From positions 1 through 64,000 of the forward strand of contig NZ_JACHWM010000015.1 of assembly GCF_014191355.1 (NCBI RefSeq): 64,000 nt of DNA. Direction: 5' to 3'. The position numbers were made by a program, and so were the translations under genes. Below are positions 6,684 to 13,547 of the stretch, piece by piece. This DNA is from Methylobacterium sp. R2-1. Its GTDB lineage: Bacteria > Pseudomonadota > Alphaproteobacteria > Rhizobiales > Beijerinckiaceae. How positions within the stretch are numbered: position 1 is the first letter of the stretch; each line of letters opens with the position of its first letter. Under the pieces are notes generated by a model, which ran no database searches, was not told where the DNA came from, and was given only the letters and a program-made list of their open reading frames with translations.

Positions 6684-7151
6684 ATGGCTTCCGCCAGCGA
6701 TTGCACCCGTATGCCTTCTGCAGGAGGCCCCGTCACCCGCGCCATCGCTGCGGTCCGGGGGAAGAGCTACGACGACACGATCGAGCGTATGCTGACGGAC
6801 GGCGATGCCACCCGGCAGGACCTGAGCGCGCTCAGCATCGGCGGCCTTCACAGTCTGTTCCAGGCGCACGAAGCCGCCTCGCTCGCCTTCACGCACAAGG
6901 CCAACGCGCCGTGCGCCGGGTCCGACGCATTGTCGTCGAACCTCCTAGATGAGATCGCCGACCATCATTATCGCGGCCAGGAAGCGGTCATCGCCGAGAT
7001 CGAGCAGCGCCGGCCAGACGACAGCCTCGACCGAGCGATCCGCTTCAAGCTGCTCGGTGCTTGGTATGCGGGTTGCGAGGATTGGGGCGCCGTCGCACGC
7101 CTCGCCACCGAAGCCGGCGCTACCACGCGGTCGGATGCTCAAGGGGCGTGA
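6684..7151 (+). CDS. hypothetical island protein
   Basis: A 155-residue mainly helical protein (ALSIGGLHSLFQAHEAASLA; LLDEIADHHYRGQEAVIAEI). No recognised domain. A GAAGGA ribosome site lies just ahead of the ATG; an in-frame ATG at 6711 is an alternative. It stands alone between the inverted repeat and the operator-controlled promoter at 7208-7252. Codon use is normal for this high-GC genome, unlike the AT-rich genes around 3400-5080. Confidence 0.6.
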   Translation: MASASDCTRMPSAGGPVTRAIAAVRGKSYDDTIERMLTDGDATRQDLSALSIGGLHSLFQAHEAASLAFTHKANAPCAGSDALSSNLLDEIADHHYRGQEAVIAEIEQRRPDDSLDRAIRFKLLGAWYAGCEDWGAVARLATEAGATTRSDAQGA

Positions 7152-7207
7152 CGAGCCCGTTGGCGGCCCGTCTCCTGTGGACAGGTGCGAGGCCGTCCTG
7201 CATAATA

Positions 7208-7252
7208 TTTCCCCGATAGGGGTTGACGCGAATGCCCCTTTTGGGGGAACAT
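7208..7252 (+). promoter_or_regulatory. operator-flanked promoter of the island's small-gene operon
   Basis: TTGACG (7223-7228) and GAACAT (7247-7252) are 18 bases apart. A CCCCGATAGGGG palindrome (7211-7222) abuts the upstream side of the -35, and a GCCCC TTTT GGGGG palindrome (7234-7245) fills the spacer. The geometry is the same as the Cro-like gene's promoter at 2604-2648. It lies upstream of the gene chain from 7338 to 11029 and probably drives it under repressor control. Confidence 0.7.
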
Positions 7253-7337
7253 CGTCGTCGCGATAAAAAGCGACACGAAGTGGCCCCCGCCGGTCTGGAC
7301 CACCAGCGGAGGCCTGTAGCCCCACCTCACACATCGG

Positions 7338-7430
7338 ATGAATGCCATGCTGCAGGACCAGTCCCGCAATCGCACCCCCATGCCTAGCGCGCAACCGGTG
7401 GAATGCGCTCCAGGGGGCATCCGGTCATGA
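7338..7430 (+). CDS. 30-residue leader peptide or mini-gene
   Basis: A 30-codon frame between the operator-controlled promoter and the next gene. Its stop overlaps the next gene's ATG as ATGA (7427-7430), so translating it would feed ribosomes into that gene. The peptide (MNAMLQDQSRNRTPMP...) has no recognisable feature. It may be a coupling leader rather than a functional protein. Confidence 0.4.
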   Translation: MNAMLQDQSRNRTPMPSAQPVECAPGGIRS

Positions 7431-8407
7431 TCACGTCACCGGCGAGGAGAGCCCCCGAGTTCGAGCGTCGCAGCGACAACGTCCGCTTCGAACGGGCCAT
7501 CAACCGAATGCTGGCGCCCGCGGACCAACCCTGCAGCCCGGCCTTGGTGATCCTTAGGCCGAAGGCGATCTTCCGCGTCGTGCTCGCTGGCCTTGGCTTC
7601 GAATACACGCGCTCGCTGATCGGCCACGTGCACGTCGATGATGGCCCTTCGGTCGAGCGTTGCGGCCCCTTCGAGACGGAGCGCGCTGCGCACGCGCTGG
7701 CGAAACGTGCCGCGGCTCGCTTCGCCGTCGAGAACCCGCAGTTCGTCGTTGGCGTGATCGGCCTCGCAACGGAGGCGCGCCGCGAGCCGGCCTCACACCG
7801 GTTCAGGTCCGAGGATACTTCCTCATGGCAACCCGCCGAACTCCCCACCTGCATCACGTGTGGGAAGCCAACGCGGTTTTGGTATGGAAGGCCTCAACGC
7901 TACTGCCCGCGGTCAGGGCCCCGGAATCCCTGCGTTGAAGCAGAGAAGGCCCGCAGGGATAGGGAAGACCCTGCACGAAAGGCTGCCTCGGCAAAGAAAT
8001 CCCGCGACCGCTACGCAAGGCTCATGGCCACGCCGGAGGGTCGCGCCTTTCTCCGCGACAAAGACCAGCGACGCTATTCCCGGATCAAGGCGGCGAGGGC
8101 TTCACAGAGGCCTGTGGAACCTCTGCCGACCGGATCGGTGCTCGCCACCGCCTCGCCGCGCAGTGACGGCTACGAACTGTTTTCGCGGATCTACGCCGCC
8201 GTGCCCTCCAACATGCCCCATGCCCTGCGGATGGAGATCATCAGCGAAACCGCTCTGATGGTCTTGGAAGGCTCGGAGATAAAGGTAGCGGTTGCCGAGG
8301 CATCCAAGAATGTCCGCCGGGATGGCAGTCGTCTTCGCTATGCGAAGTCGATCGACGACTGCTTCTGGCTCGCAGACGAATCCCAATCCATGTCGGAGAT
8401 GCTGTGA
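7427..8407 (+). CDS. hypothetical protein with a Cys-rich, probable zinc-binding centre
   Basis: A 326-residue protein. The middle has four cysteines in the pattern CITC...YCPRSGPRNPC, typical of a small zinc ribbon, followed by a basic helical segment. The C-terminal ~80 residues (YELFSRIYAAVPSNMPHALR...) form a helical domain. Start and stop are both coupled by 4-base overlaps to neighbours (ATGA at 7427; TGATG at 8405). The position and the zinc centre suggest a DNA- or RNA-binding role, but I do not recognise the family. An in-frame start at 7403 is possible but would lie inside the leader gene. Confidence 0.7.
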   Translation: MITSPARRAPEFERRSDNVRFERAINRMLAPADQPCSPALVILRPKAIFRVVLAGLGFEYTRSLIGHVHVDDGPSVERCGPFETERAAHALAKRAAARFAVENPQFVVGVIGLATEARREPASHRFRSEDTSSWQPAELPTCITCGKPTRFWYGRPQRYCPRSGPRNPCVEAEKARRDREDPARKAASAKKSRDRYARLMATPEGRAFLRDKDQRRYSRIKAARASQRPVEPLPTGSVLATASPRSDGYELFSRIYAAVPSNMPHALRMEIISETALMVLEGSEIKVAVAEASKNVRRDGSRLRYAKSIDDCFWLADESQSMSEML

Positions 8408-9396
8408 TGAAGCGCGCCGTCGTTGCTCTTGATCTGCCCGGCGTCTCGCCTGGGCTGCCTCCAACCGCCAAGCCGGAGATCGTCTGGGTGAAACCGGGCG
8501 AACTGCTGATCGATGCGACCTACCAGCGCGACCTGTCGGAGCAGTCGATCCGATTGATCCGCCGGATCGTCGAGGGATGGGACTGGCGGCGGTTCAAGCC
8601 GCCGGTGACGGCACGGACCGAGCAGGGGCTGGAGGTCATTGACGGCCAGCATACGGCCATCGCTGCGCAGACCCATGGCTGTATCGGGGAGATCCCGGTC
8701 GTGGTCGTCCAGGCCGAGGAGCAGGTCGACCGAGCCCAAGCCTTCATCGGCCACAACCGCGATCGTCTCGGCATCACTGCGGTGCAGATGCACGCAGCTG
8801 CGGTCGCGGCCGGTGACGAGGACGCCCTGCGCGTGGCCCGGATCTGTGAGGCCGCCGATGTGACGGTCCTGCGGATCCCGCCGGCCGGGGGGGTCTACAA
8901 GCTCCGCACGACGATCGCCGTGGCGGCGGTTCGCGCGCTCGTGGCGGCGGAAGAGGAAGCCAACGCTACGTGGATCCTACGGTCCCTCGCCGATGCGAAC
9001 CTTGCGCCGGTCACGGCCGCGCACATCCGGGCGCTTCAACATCTGGTCACTGCGGAGGAGTTCGCCGAGGTCGATCGGGATGCCTTGGTTCGGGCGATCC
9101 AGCTCGCGCCGGGCAAGCTCGCGGAACAAGAGGCGAAAGAACACGCGGCCGTGCACCGTGTGCCGGTGTGGCGTGGGCTGGCTGCTGTCTGGTTCAAGGC
9201 CGCACGCAAGCTCGGGCGCCGCGCGATGCCCCGCGCTGAGGAGCCTGCGAAGATGCCCGCTACCGGTCTCGTTGACGTGCCTGCGTGGGTTCCTGACGAA
9301 CTCGTCGAGCAGTTCTGCAACATCGCGGCGGCCGAGGGCGAGGAGATCGCCGCTGCCAAGGTGCGGAAGCTGAAGCGTGAGGGGCAGCCGGTATGA
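8407..9396 (+). CDS. ParB/Srx-like N-terminal-domain protein
   Basis: A 329-residue protein with a ParB/sulfiredoxin-like domain in the N-terminal ~110 residues: a start motif (IVWVKPGELLIDATYQR), the signature DGQHTAIAAQTHG and the following GEIPVVVV strand. The rest is helical, ending in an acidic stretch. Phage proteins of this kind are nucleases or DNA-handling factors; there is no ParA nearby, so a partition role is unlikely. It begins at the stop of the zinc-centre gene (TGATG) and its own stop overlaps the next ATG. The GTG at 8404 is an alternative start. Confidence 0.75.
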   Translation: MKRAVVALDLPGVSPGLPPTAKPEIVWVKPGELLIDATYQRDLSEQSIRLIRRIVEGWDWRRFKPPVTARTEQGLEVIDGQHTAIAAQTHGCIGEIPVVVVQAEEQVDRAQAFIGHNRDRLGITAVQMHAAAVAAGDEDALRVARICEAADVTVLRIPPAGGVYKLRTTIAVAAVRALVAAEEEANATWILRSLADANLAPVTAAHIRALQHLVTAEEFAEVDRDALVRAIQLAPGKLAEQEAKEHAAVHRVPVWRGLAAVWFKAARKLGRRAMPRAEEPAKMPATGLVDVPAWVPDELVEQFCNIAAAEGEEIAAAKVRKLKREGQPV

Positions 9397-9677
9397 TGGC
9401 CGTACTCACTGAGCGCCCGATCCGCGGCGTCAACGTCGTCATCCTCTCCGATGGGAGGGAGGTTCATATCGACGACGTCACCACGGCCGCCGAGGGCCAA
9501 ACGATCCTCGACGACCTCGACGGCGCGATCCTCGGCATCGAGGACCAGCTCGCCTTCGACGACGGCCGCAACGGTCCGCTCTGGCGCAAGCGAGCCGAGA
9601 CAGCCCTTAAGAAGAAGCGCAGGCAGCGTCCGGGCTTGCAGCGGCGTATCGGCGACCTTCGGCGAGCCGAGAAGTGA
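9393..9677 (+). CDS. small hypothetical island protein
   Basis: A 94-residue protein with an N-terminal beta-like half (GVNVVILSDGREVHIDDV) and a very basic tail (LKKKRRQRPGLQRRIGDLRR), suggesting nucleic-acid binding. The ATG overlaps the ParB-like gene's stop as ATGA, and a second ATG follows directly. Its own stop overlaps a GTG (GTGA) that heads the damaged gene at 9674. No family recognised. Confidence 0.6.
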   Translation: MMAVLTERPIRGVNVVILSDGREVHIDDVTTAAEGQTILDDLDGAILGIEDQLAFDDGRNGPLWRKRAETALKKKRRQRPGLQRRIGDLRRAEK

Positions 9678-9854
9678 GCGACGCAGCCCGAACCCGTCAC
9701 CTCGCACAAGGATGCCAAGCGAAAGGCCTTCGTCGACGCGGCCGAAGAGGTGCTGCCGCCCGAGGTCTTCACGGAGGTGTGGACGCGCGCCGCTGAGCGA
9801 GAGCCTTCCGCATTCGCCGGTGCGGACGGGAAAGCGTCATGGCCGGCACCGTAG
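9674..9854 (+). pseudogene. frameshifted small gene
   Basis: A GTG at 9674 overlaps the preceding stop as GTGA, the joint used all along this operon, but its frame ends quickly in Arg-rich nonsense. The neighbouring frame from about 9681 to the TAG at 9852 reads as a balanced helical protein (TSHKDAKRKAFVDAAEEVLP, then EVFTEVWTRAAEREP). A single-base indel near 9680-9685 would join them into a ~60-residue protein. I therefore call it a frameshifted gene; a sequencing error is the other possibility. Confidence 0.45.
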
Positions 9855-10090
9855 ACTCGCTCGGCCGCGTCTGGTCGCACGACGCTTTGGACCGGCTCCT
9901 GGCTGATCCAGAGGTGCAACGCGTCGTCCAAGCCGCGAGAGCCATCCTCTATCCAGCACCTGGGCGGTTCGGTCAGCGGTCCTTCAAGGCTTGGGCAAAA
10001 CGGGAGGGGCGCTCAAAGCCTGGCATCGCCCTGCTGTTCCTGCTCTGCCTGCGCTCGAAACAGTGGGACCACCTCGGAGGCCGGCCATGA
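9839..10090 (+). CDS. small hypothetical island protein
   Basis: An 83-residue protein (segments WSHDALDRLLADPEVQRVVQ and LLFLLCLRSKQWDHLGGRP), basic with one short hydrophobic run too brief to be a clear membrane segment. It starts inside the end of the damaged gene and its stop overlaps the next ATG as ATGA. No family recognised. Confidence 0.5.
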   Translation: MAGTVDSLGRVWSHDALDRLLADPEVQRVVQAARAILYPAPGRFGQRSFKAWAKREGRSKPGIALLFLLCLRSKQWDHLGGRP

Positions 10091-10479
10091 ACACCGAGCC
10101 GGACCCGGTCTTCGCCGCGATAGCCGCGGCGGATGAGGCTCAGCGCGAACACCTCGCCGCCCTCGACGGCCTGGATGAGGACAGCGACGCGCAGATGCGC
10201 CGAGCCAATGCTGCGGCCGATGCGGAGACGAAGGCATTCGAGCAACTGACGCAGGTCATGCCGACGACGCAGGCCGGCCTGCGGGCACTGGTCGAACGCT
10301 ATGCCGTCGAGGCCGAGGAGACCGAACGCTGGTCTGTAGGGGGCAGCTACCTACGCCACATCGCCCGAGTGCTAGCATGTGAATCGACATGCCCTTTTCG
10401 GCCCGTTGAAAGGCAATTTTGCGAGTTTCGGCAGGAGCTTGTCAGAGCGATTCCGAATCCGGTCGGAGGGCCGTCATGA
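10087..10479 (+). CDS. small hypothetical island protein
   Basis: A 130-residue protein. The first ~95 residues are an acidic, Ala-rich helical region (FAAIAAADEAQREHLAALDG). The C-terminal part (ACESTCPFRPVERQFCEFR) differs in composition and contains three cysteines. It joins both neighbours by ATGA overlaps (10087 and 10476), which support its limits. No family recognised. Confidence 0.55.
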   Translation: MNTEPDPVFAAIAAADEAQREHLAALDGLDEDSDAQMRRANAAADAETKAFEQLTQVMPTTQAGLRALVERYAVEAEETERWSVGGSYLRHIARVLACESTCPFRPVERQFCEFRQELVRAIPNPVGGPS

Positions 10480-10808
10480 CGATCCCTTCGATCTCCGACG
10501 TCGTCGCGGCTTGGCACGGTCTCCCGCCCGCGAAGCGCGACCTTATCGGCAACATGGTCGTCGACATGGTGCTGCAGGGCTTCATCTCGGGCGAGGCCTA
10601 CATTGTCGGCGGCCAGCCCGAGGATCTGGCCGTGCTCGACGAGGACGTTCGGGGCAACGCGAAGTACGCCGAGGACGAACTGCTGACGGCCCTGACGCAG
10701 GTCGTAGAGGCCGCGCTGCCGGATCTCTTCGGTGCCCCCGGGGAGAACCCGATGTGGTGCGAGAACCCTGGGGCGCGGCCGGCGAGCGGGGAGGGAAATG
10801 CGGCGTGA
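10476..10808 (+). CDS. small acidic hypothetical protein
   Basis: A 110-residue acidic protein (GFISGEAYIVGGQPEDLAVL; KYAEDELLTALTQVVEAALP), predicted helical, with a Gly/Pro-rich tail. The ATG overlaps the previous stop as ATGA and the stop overlaps the next GTG as GTGA. No family recognised; its place in the coupled chain is the main support for it. Confidence 0.6.
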   Translation: MTIPSISDVVAAWHGLPPAKRDLIGNMVVDMVLQGFISGEAYIVGGQPEDLAVLDEDVRGNAKYAEDELLTALTQVVEAALPDLFGAPGENPMWCENPGARPASGEGNAA

Positions 10809-11029
10809 GACGCGGCGGCGAGCCAGTCACGCCTGAGCGCATCGAGCGCGCCCTTCGCCTCGTGGCCTACCTCGTCGCGCGGGACGACGAGGGAGAGGTT
10901 TACCTGCCGATCCTCGACCGACTGGAGGAGGAGCTTGCTGAGTATCACCGCCGCGAGCGTCCGCGGGATCGGGCGCGGAAGCTTCTTTCAGCCTTCACTT
11001 CGGAGACTAGACGGGCTCTGGCGCGCTAG
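10805..11029 (+). CDS. small basic hypothetical protein, last in the operon
   Basis: A 74-residue helical protein (TPERIERALRLVAYLVARDD; YLPILDRLEEELAEYHRRER) starting with GTG in a GTGA overlap with the previous gene. It ends the chain that begins at 7338. Helical, charged and basic at the C-terminus; no family recognised. Confidence 0.6.
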   Translation: MRRGGEPVTPERIERALRLVAYLVARDDEGEVYLPILDRLEEELAEYHRRERPRDRARKLLSAFTSETRRALAR

Positions 11030-11154
11030 TGATTGTTGTTCCGATGATTGCAGATGACGTTTTGCTACGCAATCTATGAGGGGCGGTTTAGTTCCACAAC
11101 CGTCGCCTCTTGCGGATTTCAATTACCAGGCGGGACTTATCCTAAATTATGAAG

Positions 11155-11625
11155 TCATTGTGGATTGTTGGGGAGGCTCTTGCCAAGTTCAAACTTTGCG
11201 CCGCAGGATCTGGACTCGACTCCCATTTGAAATGAGAAAAATGCCTGGCAGAATTCCAGTGTTCCATCGTTTTGATTGAGCTGCCAGAAGGCCGAAACGT
11301 AGTTCTGTACGTATCTCCCTTCGGCTGGAACTCCAACAACTTGAATTTTATCTGATGCGGGTATGCCCGATTTCAGAGGTATATATCTGCAATCAATTGA
11401 CGGTGGGTAAGGATCATCATGCGGGCCCAATTTAAAGTGGGCTGAACATTTGAAAATTTTATCTTCTTGTCTGTCAATAATATAAGACATATAATTTTGC
11501 GTGTCGTGATTGGGTGTAGGAGCAAATGCTCGATTTACTATAACGATCTCGTATTTTTCGGCGGCCAGGACATTGGTTGTGCCGCAGAGCATGGCGGCCA
11601 AAAATGCTGCTCTCACTGACGCCAT
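11155..11625 (-). CDS. secreted or periplasmic hypothetical protein
   Basis: A 156-residue protein with a clear N-terminal signal peptide: a basic start, the hydrophobic run AAFLAAMLCGTTNVLAA and probable cleavage before EKYEI. The mature part has several cysteines (for example KCSAHF and SIDCRYI) that could form disulfides. The ATG at 11625 has a GGAGG ribosome site at ideal spacing, so it is preferred over a TTG at 11637. It is AT-rich and lies alone, opposite to the operon at 7338-11029 and beside the integrase. It is probably cargo carried for the host. No family recognised. Confidence 0.7.
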   Translation of the reverse strand: MASVRAAFLAAMLCGTTNVLAAEKYEIVIVNRAFAPTPNHDTQNYMSYIIDRQEDKIFKCSAHFKLGPHDDPYPPSIDCRYIPLKSGIPASDKIQVVGVPAEGRYVQNYVSAFWQLNQNDGTLEFCQAFFSFQMGVESRSCGAKFELGKSLPNNPQ

Positions 11626-11836
11626 TGTTGCCTCCAAAGATATTTTGTCATGACCTCAGTTTGATTCTTGAGGCGGGTATAAAATAGCACACTCGCTGGC
11701 TGAAATCACTTCATGCGAATGCTCAGACGCCGAGGCGCTGCTCAAAAATGGCATCATTATATCTGCCAGACTACATTCAACGACTTCAAGCTATCCCATG
11801 CAGACGTTGCGGGCAAAATGCGCGAGCGGTAGACAG

Positions 11837-13174
11837 CTAGATTGCCAGCGGCGGAGTGAAAGCGATCCGCTGAAGCCATTCGAGCTTCTGCTTCAGGCTC
11901 GGGCCGACGCCGTAGCGCGGGCGGTGGTACTTATGGCCCATCAGCGCCGCAGCAACCTTGTCCGGCGCCTCCACTGCGGTGAGCCGGTCCTCGAAGGTAT
12001 GGCGGAACGAGTAGAGCGTCTGCCCCTCCACGGGGAATAGTCCGCGCCCACGCAGCAGCTTGTTCACGTTCGCCGAGAGTGACGCCGCCTTGTCGCGGTA
12101 GCGAGGGAAGCCGCCGGGGCTTGCCTGGGCCGCCATCAGCGATACGCCGACAAGCGGGATCTCGCGCTCCGATTGATCGGTCTTCATCCGCCGGCCGTCC
12201 GGGCGCACCATGACGTGCGGCACCTCCGCGTCGAGCCGAATCGTCTCGGCCGTGAGGTTGCAGGCTTCCGAGAGCCGCAGGCCGGTCTCGACGAGCAGGT
12301 AGACCACCATGCGGGCCTCGTCGTTCAAGCCATTGAGCGCGCCGTCAGCCAGATACTTCGCCTGGACGAAGGCAGCGTCGAAGGCGACGCGCTGGCCGTT
12401 CTTCCCGCCCTTAATGCGCATTTCCGAGAATACCGATTCGAGCCCGAGCCGGCGGGCGCGCTCGATCGTGCGGAACATGGTCGCGAGATGCCCAAAGTCC
12501 TTGTTAGCCGTGTCCGGATCCATCTCCTCGTCGAGGACGCGGCCCTGCCACCAGTCGCGAAAATCCAGGGCCTTGTTCCGGGTCACGCGGGTCAGCTCCA
12601 TGTCGCCGACCTGCGCGATGAAGTTCGCTACCGCCCGCTTCTTCGGGTTGGCCCACTTCCGTTTTTGATCTGGCGACAGGTCGCGCAACTCGGCGGCGCT
12701 CAGCCGCTCGAACTCGCCGAATAGGTCGGACACCATCAGCTTCGGCGGCGCGATACCGCCCAGGACCGCGGCCTCCGCCACGCGATCGTCGGCTTTGCCG
12801 GGCTCGGCCAGCGCCTCGATGCGCCCTAGGATCTCATCCATCGGCAGGCGCGCCACCTCGGCCGCGCCCAGGTACTCGAAGCCCATGCGGCGGGCCATGA
12901 TCCGCGCCTGATCGTAGCGGGCCTGCGCATCGGCCTTCTGCCCGCCGAGACTGGCACGCCAGAATGTCTCAAGCTCGTCGTTGATTTTCTGCGCGGCCCG
13001 GCGGGCGCGGACCTTTCGCGGGTCGTCGACGACACGGATCTTGGTGGACTGCCGGATGACGCCGCGCGGATCGACCTCGGCGAACGCGGCCGGCACGCGC
13101 CGGGCGTAGTGCCAGATGCCCTGTCGCGCTGTGAGAAAATCGGGGGAGGGGGGTCGCCGGGTGCTGTCGCCCAC
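11837..13174 (-). CDS. tyrosine recombinase/phage integrase
   Basis: A 445-residue tyrosine recombinase. Catalytic residues are visible in order: Arg300 in ETGLRLSE, Arg391 in SFRHTF, His414 in LMGHKYH and the nucleophile Tyr421 in HRPRYG. An N-terminal SAM-like DNA-binding region occupies ~145-260. It starts with GTG at 13174. It lies 114 bases from the 3' end of the tRNA-Ser gene and is transcribed away from it, which marks that tRNA as the integration site. All catalytic residues are present, so it may be active. Confidence 0.92.
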   Translation of the reverse strand: MGDSTRRPPSPDFLTARQGIWHYARRVPAAFAEVDPRGVIRQSTKIRVVDDPRKVRARRAAQKINDELETFWRASLGGQKADAQARYDQARIMARRMGFEYLGAAEVARLPMDEILGRIEALAEPGKADDRVAEAAVLGGIAPPKLMVSDLFGEFERLSAAELRDLSPDQKRKWANPKKRAVANFIAQVGDMELTRVTRNKALDFRDWWQGRVLDEEMDPDTANKDFGHLATMFRTIERARRLGLESVFSEMRIKGGKNGQRVAFDAAFVQAKYLADGALNGLNDEARMVVYLLVETGLRLSEACNLTAETIRLDAEVPHVMVRPDGRRMKTDQSEREIPLVGVSLMAAQASPGGFPRYRDKAASLSANVNKLLRGRGLFPVEGQTLYSFRHTFEDRLTAVEAPDKVAAALMGHKYHRPRYGVGPSLKQKLEWLQRIAFTPPLAI

Positions 13175-13288
13175 GGAATCGGCCTATGTTGGACGAAACG
13201 TTGGACGATTTCGTGCCCTGATGGGGCACGCTTTGTCAAGAAACGACCACTAAGTTGTTGTTATTGCTGAGGTATATGATTTTTCAGG

Positions 13289-13378
13289 TGGCGGAGGGAG
13301 CGGGATTCGAACCCGCGATACCGTTTCCGGTATACACACTTTCCAGGCGTGCGCCTTCAACCACTCGGCCACCCCTCC
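13289..13378 (-). tRNA. tRNA-Ser (anticodon GGA)
   Basis: A 90-nt cloverleaf on the minus strand with encoded CCA, a long class II variable arm, a GGAGGG acceptor pairing with CCCTCC, a GGTTCGAAT T-loop and anticodon loop CTGGAAA. It decodes UCC and UCU. Its 3' end borders the island, and the gene stays intact, so the island restores the tRNA end on integration. Confidence 0.96.
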
Positions 13379-13513
13379 GGAACCGACCGGGGACCGACGC
13401 GCGCTCGGCGCGGGCGGTGGTCTCTTGCGGCAGGTGGCGGGTCTGTAGCCGGGGCGCCGACATCTGGCAAGGCGGAGAATGCCACAGAATGCACGTCTCG
13501 TGCGCCGCCAAGC

Positions 13514-13540
13514 CGCCGCCCGGTGCTTGACCGGGCGGCG
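13514..13540. terminator. strong hairpin downstream of hemY
   Basis: A perfect 10-bp stem (CGCCGCCCGG with its complement) with a 7-base loop lies just beyond the hemY stop. There is no T-run, so it may act as a Rho-assisted end or RNA stabiliser for the heme operon. Confidence 0.45.
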
Positions 13541-13547
13541 CAGGGCG

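Noticed and set aside
6404..6952. A plus-strand frame starting inside the 59-base inverted repeat
   Set aside because: It overlaps the better-supported gene at 6684-7151 in another frame and its translation is Arg/Pro-rich.
8407..9396. Plasmid-type ParAB partition system in the island
   Set aside because: No ParA-type ATPase or parS-like repeats are visible; the ParB-like fold alone also occurs in phage nucleases.
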